From Leucobacter denitrificans (GTDB lineage: Bacteria > Actinomycetota > Actinomycetes > Actinomycetales > Microbacteriaceae): a stretch of DNA of 64,000 nucleotides. Shown piece by piece: positions 11,001 through 17,857 of this stretch (the stretch's first letter is position 1; the number at the start of each line of letters is the position of its first letter). A model generated the notes under the pieces. The model was not told the origin of the DNA, made no database searches, and saw only the letters and a program-made list of their open reading frames with translations. The stretch spans positions 62,001-126,000 of the forward strand of contig NZ_CP060716.1 of the NCBI RefSeq assembly GCF_014396385.1, in the 5' to 3' direction. A program made the position numbers and the translations under genes.

Positions 11001-11516
11001 TCCACCACCGCGGGCGGCACCGTGCTCCCGCTCGCGGGTCTAGACCCTGAGGAATGGGGGATCGATCCGCACGAGTTTGATGGTGAAGCAGACCTGCGGC
11101 CACTCATTGATGCGTTCGAACGATCGCGATGGTCGAGCTTGCAACCGGTCGCCGTCGAGCTTGAAGTCTCGCTACCGTTTGCTGGTCGAACTCTCGTGTG
11201 CAAGCTCGACGCAGTGTACCGAGTCGAAGGAACAACTGAGCGCTTCGAGGTGGTTGATTGGAAGTCCGGTCGAGCCCCGGCCAATGAAGCCGAAAGGGTC
11301 AGTCGATTCTTCCAACTCGACCTGTATCGCCATGCGTACGCACTTTGGGCAAACATTTCACCCGACCTCATCGACGTGTCACTGTTCTACGTGGCAGAAG
11401 AAGTTGAGTTGCGGGGTGAAAGTAATCGGAGCCTAGCCGAACTCGAAGCGGTGTGGCTTGAGGCCGCTGAGTCGCTCAGGAATGAGGTGGACGGGGGAGA
11501 TCACTCTCATCTATAG
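8092..11516 (+). pseudogene. adnB: AdnB-type helicase-nuclease subunit, interrupted by a -1 frameshift
   Basis: Second subunit of AdnAB, about 1141 residues if the frame is restored. GTG 8092 overlaps the adnA stop. The first part holds the UvrD-type Walker A (GAGSGKTETMANR), TFTRKAAGELRER and Walker B (LLDEVQDTS). It then runs into a stop at 9094. The second frame starts at 9087 with PVMAVGDPHQSIYAWRG and continues through TAHGAKGLQWDLV, RRLAYVAVTRS and the RecB-like nuclease motif VVDWKSGRAP. One extra G in the GGGGG run 9082-9086 would give ...SSIFGGMPVMAVGD, exactly as expected for the family. The break removes the helicase 1B/2 domains and the nuclease. Real mutation, slippage-rescued gene or sequencing error cannot be separated here. 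Confidence 0.85.
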
Positions 11517-12690
11517 GCTGCGTGAGTTGATCATCGTTTTCGTCCGCTTGATCATCCTCCGAGGGTTCCGACGGGTCTGAGGAATCGGAGGAATCTGAGG
11601 ATTTTGCCGTCTGTTCAGGCTGTTTGAGCGGTTCGATGAAGTCGGTATCGACGCCGAACATTCGGTCCTCGTCGAGCGCCTCGTAGCTTGCTGTCTCCGA
11701 GAGCCTGTCTGTAACCTCAGGAGTTTGGTCGAGGAGGTCGATGGCCTCAGCTTCACTGAGCTGCTGACGTGCTTCGAGCGGCGCGTCAAGAAGACTCAAG
11801 CGGTCGACGAGTTGGTCGAGCATTCCGACCGCGTCATCGACTATTTGCTGATCGTGTGTATCGACTCCGTGCAGCAACCAGCGTGCAATCTCGAGCTCAT
11901 GGTAGAACCTCGTCCGGCTCCGGAACGACCGAGAATCACCGGTATTGCAGCGAGAGAAGTAGCGTGAAGCGACGGCCTCGAAGACGTCTGGACTGGCTTC
12001 GTGCAACCAGGCGAGGTCACTTGCAGGGTCACCAATAGAGAGTCCTGACCAGTCCAGTATTCCGACGACTCTATCTTCTTCGACGAGTACGGTATCCCCG
12101 GATAGTGTGCCGTGCACCATGTTCGGTGCAAAGTCCCACACCTCGGCCGCCTCGAGCACCTCGGTCCAACGGTGCAGTACTGTCTCGGGAAGATTTCGTG
12201 TGGCGGCAGCGCGATCCACAATTCTCGTGACGGCAAGTCGCTGGTCTTGCGCGCTCCGGTTTGGGAGCCCGCCCTGCTGCGCGAGGCTGCGAGGTAGAGC
12301 GTGGATCGCAGCGATCGATTCCGCAAGTGAGTCAATGAGTAACGCGTCGCTTTCGAGATCACTTACATCGAAGTGGAAGCCTGGAATAAAGGTCATGGCA
12401 ACCGCCCGAGTCTCACCGGCGCGAGTGATGCCGAGGACACGTGGAACTTCAAACGGAAGCTCACTCCTGGCACCGTCGCTCAACGCTGAAATCCCGAGAA
12501 CTGACGCTGATTGAGTGGTTTCCGCTTGTTGTGTGCGAGGCACGCTCATAATGACCTCACTGTCTTCGGTAGTGAGGATCGCAGCCGAGTAATCTTCGCT
12601 CGCGAGCTGGTGCGGTCGAACTGCGACAGCAGTCAGGCCCGGCACAGCCGAAGTCGCGAGTGCAGCTAGGGTGAGTGGAAGACTGGCCAT
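11476..12690 (-). CDS. Aminoglycoside/macrolide phosphotransferase-like protein, probable pseudokinase
   Basis: This 404-residue protein has the fold signature of the APH/ChoK phosphotransferases: VHGTLSGDTVLV at residues 192-203, GILDWSGLSIGDPASDLAWL from about 210, and helices typical of the family. The usual catalytic motif is HGD followed four residues later by Asn; here Asp is replaced by Thr195 and the Asn is absent, while the metal-binding Asp213 is kept. The C-terminal 110 residues are acidic and Ser/Asp-rich (SSDSSDSSDPSEPSEDD), probably disordered. A phosphotransferase-like gene in this place beside adnAB and nudC is common in actinobacteria. Its 3' end overlaps that of adnB by 41 bases. 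The start ATG 12690 lies six bases after TACCCT, suggesting a leaderless mRNA. Drug resistance should not be inferred. Confidence 0.72.
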   Translation of the reverse strand: MASLPLTLAALATSAVPGLTAVAVRPHQLASEDYSAAILTTEDSEVIMSVPRTQQAETTQSASVLGISALSDGARSELPFEVPRVLGITRAGETRAVAMTFIPGFHFDVSDLESDALLIDSLAESIAAIHALPRSLAQQGGLPNRSAQDQRLAVTRIVDRAAATRNLPETVLHRWTEVLEAAEVWDFAPNMVHGTLSGDTVLVEEDRVVGILDWSGLSIGDPASDLAWLHEASPDVFEAVASRYFSRCNTGDSRSFRSRTRFYHELEIARWLLHGVDTHDQQIVDDAVGMLDQLVDRLSLLDAPLEARQQLSEAEAIDLLDQTPEVTDRLSETASYEALDEDRMFGVDTDFIEPLKQPEQTAKSSDSSDSSDPSEPSEDDQADENDDQLTQPIDESDLPRPPHS

Positions 12691-12696
12691 GCCATT

Positions 12697-12702
12697 AGGG
12701 TA
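12697..12702 (-). promoter_or_regulatory. Putative -10 element (TACCCT) for the phosphotransferase-like gene
   Basis: Read on the minus strand, TACCCT is followed by six bases and the ATG at 12690, with no Shine-Dalgarno sequence. It fits the leaderless layout seen elsewhere in the window. Confidence 0.4.
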
Positions 12703-12799
12703 GGCAGACCCGGTGACTCAGGCGATACGCCACGCGCACTGGCTCGGAGTCTATGAAATTTTGGTGTGTTGGAGACGGTGAATCTGAGAGGATCGAAGT

Positions 12800-13696
12800 A
12801 TGGGTGCCGAACAGATTCCGCTTGCTGGAAGTTGGATCGACCGTGACGTTGCAACCCGCAGCTCGGAAGCTGCGTTAGAGGCGGCTTGGAACGAGCCCGA
12901 CGCGCGGGTGCTGCGGATATTTGGCGTCAATGTACCCATAATGAGAGGCGAATTGTCGCCGAGGCTCGAACTTCTTCCGACAGCAGGCTTCTTCGCCGAG
13001 GCAAGCCACCGAATCTACCTCGGCAGGAAAGACGGGACACCCATTTTTGCGGTCGCAATCGGCGATGAAACGCAGGGTGGGGTGACGAGCGAGTGGATCC
13101 ACCCATTTGAGGTTTCTCTCGAGCTTTCGCCCGCTGAGAGAGAGCTCGTTGTTATTGCCAGTGCGCTCGCGCGTTGGCATGAATCTGCGCTCTGGTCGGC
13201 TCGAGATGGTGAGCTGACTGAGTGGGCCGACGGCGGTTGGTCGAGGCGAGACTCCCGTGGTGGCGAACTCTTTCCGCGAATGGATCCGGCTGTCATCGTG
13301 CTGATTGAGCACGAGGGCAAAGTGCTACTTGGTTCGAATACCCTCTGGGAGAGTGGACGATTCTCGCTCCTTGCGGGGTTTGTTGAAGCTGGGGAATCCC
13401 TCGAGCAGGCAGTTGCGAGAGAAATATTCGAAGAGGCCGGCGTTCGTCTCGGTAAAACTCGGTACATGGGATCGCAGCCGTGGCCGTTCCCACGTTCACT
13501 GATGCTGGGATTCCGCGCTCAGCTTGCGGAGGGACAAGATCCAGATGCTCTCGTTCCCGATACACAAGAAATCTCAGAATTGCGTTGGTTCAGTCGCGAG
13601 GAGCTTGCAGATCCCCCCGTGGGTATTCGGTTGCCCACAAAACTCTCGATTTCGGGATGGTTGATAGCTGATTGGGTTTCGGAAGGTGATCGGTGA
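12800..13696 (+). CDS. nudC: NAD(+) diphosphatase (Nudix), NudC-type
   Basis: This 298-residue Nudix hydrolase is predicted to split NAD(H) into NMN(H) and AMP, and in this family also to remove NAD caps from RNA. The Nudix box begins at GFVEAGESLEQ (residue 193) and ends in REIFEEAGV, with all the metal-binding glutamates. SQPWPFPRSLM, the family signature that marks NADH pyrophosphatases, follows about 20 residues later. The central zinc ribbon of E. coli NudC is not recognisable: the region between WSARDGEL and RGGELFPRMDP contains no cysteine. A possible GAGAGG site lies upstream of ATG 12800. The TGA overlaps the GTG of uvrD2 (GTGA), so the two are coupled. Confidence 0.88.
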   Translation: MGAEQIPLAGSWIDRDVATRSSEAALEAAWNEPDARVLRIFGVNVPIMRGELSPRLELLPTAGFFAEASHRIYLGRKDGTPIFAVAIGDETQGGVTSEWIHPFEVSLELSPAERELVVIASALARWHESALWSARDGELTEWADGGWSRRDSRGGELFPRMDPAVIVLIEHEGKVLLGSNTLWESGRFSLLAGFVEAGESLEQAVAREIFEEAGVRLGKTRYMGSQPWPFPRSLMLGFRAQLAEGQDPDALVPDTQEISELRWFSREELADPPVGIRLPTKLSISGWLIADWVSEGDR

Positions 13697-15372
13697 GCGC
13701 GGAAGCCTCAGCGATACTTGAAGCCCTCGATCCCGATCAACGAGAGATCGCTGAAGCACTGCGGGGCCCAGTTTCTGTGCTTGCAGGGGCAGGAACGGGA
13801 AAGACCCGAGCGATCACGCATCGAATCGCGTATGGCGTGCGGAGCGGAGTCTATGACCCCGAACGAGTGTTGGCTGTCACCTTCACGCGAAAAGCGGCGG
13901 GAGAACTTCAAGGGCGATTGCGCGATCTCGGTGTTGAGGGAGTGCGAGCAAACACCTTCCATGGTGCTGCCCTCGCCCAGCTAGGGCATTTTTGGCCCCA
14001 GTTTGTCGGAGGAGACGCGCCGAAACTCATACCGGGCAAAGTTGCAACCATCTCACACGCGGTTGAGGCTCTCGGTTTGCGATTCGGGGCGGAGACGCTT
14101 CGAGATCTCGCGGCAGAAATTGAGTGGCGAAAAGTCTCAATGATCTCTATTGACGAGTATGCGCACCGCATTGACGAGCGCCCGAAGCTTGTGGGAGTCG
14201 ACGCCGAGAAAATGGTAGCGATTCAGCAGGGTTACCAACATGTGCTCGAGGAACGACGACAGATCGACTTTGAAGACGTGCTCGTATTGCTGGCTGGAAT
14301 GCTCGAAGTAGAACCCAGAGCCTCGCTGCAAGTCCGCGAACGCTATCGGTTCTTTACCGTCGATGAGTTTCAAGACGTTTCACCGCTACAGCACCACTTG
14401 CTTTCACTCTGGCTCGGTGCTCGCGACGACGTGTGCGTGGTTGGTGACGCCAGCCAGACCATTTACTCGTTCGCAGGCGCCGCGAGTAAGTACCTGTTGG
14501 GTTTCGGGCTCGAGTATCCGAATGCGCGTGAGTTTCGACTCGAACGAAACTATCGTTCTGTCGAGCCGGTTGTGCATTCGGCTAATCGGCTTATGAGAGA
14601 CAGGCCCGGTGCGCTGCACCTCAGTCCCATGCGCACTGAGGTCGCGCCGCAACCGACATTCGAGTGGTTCGCGACGGAACAGGACGAAGCTCGTGCTGTG
14701 GCACAGTCGATCGCCACCGCACTGAAAGCGGGAACCCCTGCATCCGAGATTGCCGTCTTGTACCGTACGAACGCACAATCTGCGCGGATCGAAGAGTCGC
14801 TCACCAACGAAGGGATTCCTTCACGAGTGCACGGAGCGCAGCGATTCTTTGATCGTGCGGATGTGCGACGAGCCATTCTGTTAATCAGGGCACAGGCCAA
14901 AGCAGGGGATTCACGTCCGTTGTTCCAAGTTGTGAGCGACATGCTGCGTGAAGTCGGGTGGAGCACAAAGCCACCGCAAGGCGCGGCTGAGCGGGAGAAG
15001 TGGGAAGCCCTCAACTCGATCCTCGCGATGGCGGATGATCAATCTCCGACCACCTCGATTGTTGAATTTAGCGAGGAGCTCCTTGCCCGTCAGAGAGCTC
15101 AACACGAACCGAAATTTGAAGCAGTCACGCTCAGCGCGGTACACGCCGCAAAAGGCCTTGAATGGAAGTTCGTGCACGTGGTGGGAATGAGCGAAGGTAT
15201 TTTTCCCATCTCTCACGCTGTGGCAGAGCACGAGATTGAAGAAGAGCGAAGACTCGCCTATGTCGCCTTTACGCGAGCGCGTGATGAACTCTTGGTTTCG
15301 GGATATCAGAGTGCCGCTCGGGTTTCACGAAGGCCATCTAGATTTGTCAGTGAGGCTGGAATTCTTCGCTGA
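13693..15372 (+). CDS. UvrD2-type superfamily 1 DNA helicase
   Basis: This 559-residue SF1A helicase has all its motifs: Walker A (LAGAGTGKTRAITHRI, near 31-46), TFTRKAAGELQGRL, Walker B (FTVDEFQDVS), VVGDASQTIYSFAGA, LERNYRS, VHAAKGLEWKFVHVVG and RRLAYVAFTRARDELLVSG. The position directly after nudC corresponds to uvrD2 of Mycobacterium. The mycobacterial protein is about 700 residues and carries an HRDC domain and a tetracysteine motif at the C-terminus; here the protein ends soon after motif VI and lacks both. GTG 13693 overlaps the nudC stop. The 3' end overlaps the opposing gene by 26 bases. Likely role: DNA unwinding in repair. Confidence 0.85.
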   Translation: MSAEASAILEALDPDQREIAEALRGPVSVLAGAGTGKTRAITHRIAYGVRSGVYDPERVLAVTFTRKAAGELQGRLRDLGVEGVRANTFHGAALAQLGHFWPQFVGGDAPKLIPGKVATISHAVEALGLRFGAETLRDLAAEIEWRKVSMISIDEYAHRIDERPKLVGVDAEKMVAIQQGYQHVLEERRQIDFEDVLVLLAGMLEVEPRASLQVRERYRFFTVDEFQDVSPLQHHLLSLWLGARDDVCVVGDASQTIYSFAGAASKYLLGFGLEYPNAREFRLERNYRSVEPVVHSANRLMRDRPGALHLSPMRTEVAPQPTFEWFATEQDEARAVAQSIATALKAGTPASEIAVLYRTNAQSARIEESLTNEGIPSRVHGAQRFFDRADVRRAILLIRAQAKAGDSRPLFQVVSDMLREVGWSTKPPQGAAEREKWEALNSILAMADDQSPTTSIVEFSEELLARQRAQHEPKFEAVTLSAVHAAKGLEWKFVHVVGMSEGIFPISHAVAEHEIEEERRLAYVAFTRARDELLVSGYQSAARVSRRPSRFVSEAGILR

Positions 15373-16201
15373 GCGCGCATCCGCACTCAGGATGAATCTC
15401 AATGCGTGTGAGTGTGGGAAGTTCTGACACTGTGCCGTGCCTCGCGGGAAGCACCAACTGCGAGTTGTGGACCCACGTGTGACCTTCGCGCCAGGCGTGC
15501 ACATAATGGGCGGCGAGAGCACCAACAAGCAGTGACACGTGCGCAGTTTCGCTGCTCGGGCGTTTGCCATAGAACTGGGCGGCTACCCCAGGAAGGGACG
15601 GGTCTTTCTCAACAAGGTGCAGCGCTTCACAAGAGTGACATGGGCTTCCGTTTGCCGACACAAGTGGTCCAACACGTACCGCCTCATCGGTGAACCGAAT
15701 GAGCAGGTGTGGCACGCTTTCATAAAGCCAACGGCTCGAACGCTCGAGTGGTTCGAGAAAGCGAATGACCTGAACTGCGAGCTCTGGCGCTGCTGATGAT
15801 TTCTCAAAACTGCAGAGCCAATTCGTTTCTAGTGCAGTTTGCAGGCCCGGAATCTCGCGGCCATCATCGCTCATGGTCGTGCGGATGCTGCTTGGAGGGA
15901 GGTGCTGTGAAGGTGAGTAGCGTTGAGAAACCCGGCGTTTCGGAATTCGGCGAACGAGAGCTGGGCGCAGCGTGTCGATAATTTCGTGCATCCCGAGTTT
16001 TCTTGTCTCAGCGCTCTCCACGATGCTGTTGAACTCTTCTTCGGGAATACCCGTAAGCAATCGTCGAAACAGTTGTTGCAGCTCGGGTGTCGGCGCGCTG
16101 ACAAGCACATTGCCGCGTTCAAAACCTACACGGAGCGTCGTTTCGTCGCTCCAAGAGACCGCGCGACCCGGGTCTATGAGTACGTGAGCTGAAGACTTCA
16201 T
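15347..16201 (-). CDS. TOMM cyclodehydratase-like protein (orphan, function unknown)
   Basis: This 284-residue protein has the C-terminal pattern of the bacteriocin-biosynthesis cyclodehydratase domain (TIGR03882; related to E1-like YcaO partners). GPLVSANGSPCHSCEALHL is followed by AAQFYG and a late CGC near the C-terminus, giving four cysteines in two pairs that could hold zinc. No ATP-binding E1 motif and no neighbouring YcaO, precursor peptide or dehydrogenase gene is visible. A similar orphan sits beside uvrD2 in Mycobacterium (Rv3196), so the gene is probably a conserved housekeeping offshoot and not part of a peptide cluster. ATG 16201 was preferred over an upstream GTG at 16231; neither has a good binding site. 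Confidence 0.62.
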   Translation of the reverse strand: MKSSAHVLIDPGRAVSWSDETTLRVGFERGNVLVSAPTPELQQLFRRLLTGIPEEEFNSIVESAETRKLGMHEIIDTLRPALVRRIPKRRVSQRYSPSQHLPPSSIRTTMSDDGREIPGLQTALETNWLCSFEKSSAAPELAVQVIRFLEPLERSSRWLYESVPHLLIRFTDEAVRVGPLVSANGSPCHSCEALHLVEKDPSLPGVAAQFYGKRPSSETAHVSLLVGALAAHYVHAWREGHTWVHNSQLVLPARHGTVSELPTLTRIEIHPECGCALSEEFQPH

Positions 16202-16290
16202 AATCAGAAGTGTGCAGCACTTTTTGCGCACTGCTCAGTTATCCACAACCTTGGTGAGAGTTAGAGCAGAGATCGGGGCTGTGAGCGGTT

Positions 16291-17700
16291 CTAGTGTTCC
16301 GGGGGTTGCGGAGCATCGGGAGGTGATTGATTCTTCCCGGGTGACGGCGGTAGTTCGTTGCGAAGCAGCTTCTCAAGCTCTGCATCAAAATCATCAGTCG
16401 TTGCCTCCTGGCCCCTGATGAGTCCGAGTCTTGAAAGCAACAGGTCGGGAGCGTCGAGCTCCTCAGTAGTGGGGAGGAGATCTGGGTGGGCCCAGAGGCC
16501 GTCACGAGTCGAAGTGTCACTTCGCTCTGCCACGATCCGCCACATCGCCGCGGCCTCACGGAGGCGCCGTGGCCGAAGCTCGAGGCCAGCCAGTGCGGCG
16601 AAAGCACGCTCAGCGGGCCCGCCCGTGGCCCGGCGCCGACGTACCATTTCGGCAATGCCCCCGGCCCCGGGGAGTCGTTTCGTTGCGTTCTCGGTCACTA
16701 CATCAACCCATCCTTCTATGAGCGCAAGCATTGTCTCGAGACGCTCATGTGCGGCTTCTTGAGCGGGTGTCTTCGGTGGAATGAACGCACCACTTGAGAG
16801 CAACTGCTGCAATTCTTCTGTATTCGATGGGTCCAGGTCACGCGAGAGTTCCTCGATGTGGTCGGTATCTATGTGGATCCCACGCGCATAATCGGTGATC
16901 GCCGTGAGCAGGTGTAGGCGCAACCACTTGGTGTGCCTGAACAGGCGTGCGTGAGCAAGTTCGCGCACTGCCAAGTACAGCGTGACTGCCTCGAGGTCTT
17001 GATCGAGTCCACTCGCGAAATTAGCAACACCGGTCGGAACGAGCGCTCCTCCCTCATTTCCTGGGCCAGAGAGTAGAGGGATGCCCACGTCTCCGGCGGC
17101 CACAACCTCACCCGAGAGCTGGCCGACGATGGACCCGAGTTGCACTGCAAAGAGGGCGCCTCCGACGCTCCGCAGCATCGGTGCAGCCTGCTGCAGGGCC
17201 GCAGACATCTCCTCCGGCATTTGCGTGTTCATCGCATTCATGAGCGCCTGAGAAACTGACTCGGCAACCGGCTCAGCGAGGCTGATCCACGTATCAATCG
17301 AGCGCTGAACCCATTCGATTCTGCTCAGAGCACGAGGTGCGTCTGGTACGGGACCAAGCTCGGTCGCCTCGTCGAGCCAGAGCGACGCAACCGGAAATGC
17401 GCGCTCAGCCGGGGCCGCATTAACGGTACCTTCGCCGGCCGCGGCATCGAGCGCGGTGCGCCGAGCAATGGACCAATCGATGCCTTCGCTCGGATTATTC
17501 ATGGCACCGCGAAGTGTGGAAAAGAGTGCATTGAGCATCGCAGGGTCGCCCGAGACGCCAGCTGCCTTTGCGAGTACGCTCGGGTCGAACTCGCTGTTTT
17601 GTTGACCTCCGAGCATGTTCTGCAACATGCGCTGCAGTTCTTCAAAATTCGGCCCCGGTTGTTCGTCTGGATTCTCGGGGCGATCCTCATCCATGCTCAC
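16291..17700 (-). CDS. Zincin-like DUF2342 family protein (putative zinc-dependent metalloprotease)
   Basis: This 469-residue actinobacterial protein belongs to the DUF2342/TIGR03624 group annotated as zinc-dependent metalloprotease. The diagnostic stretch VRELAHARLFRHTKWLRLHLL is followed by DYARGIHID. In this branch the HExxH first His is replaced by Arg (RELAH), so proteolytic activity is doubtful. The N-terminus is Pro/Glu/Gln-rich. GTG 17700, with GAGGAG seven bases upstream, is preferred over the internal ATG six bases further in. The Mycobacterium homologue (Rv3195) also lies between the cyclodehydratase-like gene and UPF0182. It is divergent from the UPF0182 gene across about 157 bases. 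Confidence 0.8.
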   Translation of the reverse strand: MSMDEDRPENPDEQPGPNFEELQRMLQNMLGGQQNSEFDPSVLAKAAGVSGDPAMLNALFSTLRGAMNNPSEGIDWSIARRTALDAAAGEGTVNAAPAERAFPVASLWLDEATELGPVPDAPRALSRIEWVQRSIDTWISLAEPVAESVSQALMNAMNTQMPEEMSAALQQAAPMLRSVGGALFAVQLGSIVGQLSGEVVAAGDVGIPLLSGPGNEGGALVPTGVANFASGLDQDLEAVTLYLAVRELAHARLFRHTKWLRLHLLTAITDYARGIHIDTDHIEELSRDLDPSNTEELQQLLSSGAFIPPKTPAQEAAHERLETMLALIEGWVDVVTENATKRLPGAGGIAEMVRRRRATGGPAERAFAALAGLELRPRRLREAAAMWRIVAERSDTSTRDGLWAHPDLLPTTEELDAPDLLLSRLGLIRGQEATTDDFDAELEKLLRNELPPSPGKNQSPPDAPQPPEH

Positions 17701-17844
17701 GGTGTTCTCCTCGTGCCTGTGTTCAAAAACAACGCTACGGCACGGCCAGTGAAAGGGCGCAGTGAGAGTGCCGATTCTATTGCGCCCACTGCGAACAGGT
17801 AGGTGGCGCTAGAGGTTTCCAGGTGATCTTCACACCCCAAACGC

Positions 17845-17850
17845 TAGTGT
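17845..17850 (+). promoter_or_regulatory. Putative -10 element (TAGTGT) of a leaderless promoter for the UPF0182 gene
   Basis: TAGTGT lies seven bases before GTG 17858, and the spacer TTATAGG offers only a poor ribosome-binding site. A leaderless mRNA is therefore likely. Confidence 0.45.
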
Positions 17851-17857
17851 TTATAGG

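Noticed and set aside
11476..12690. Aminoglycoside or macrolide resistance gene
   Set aside because: Catalytic Asp is missing and the gene belongs to a conserved chromosomal block.
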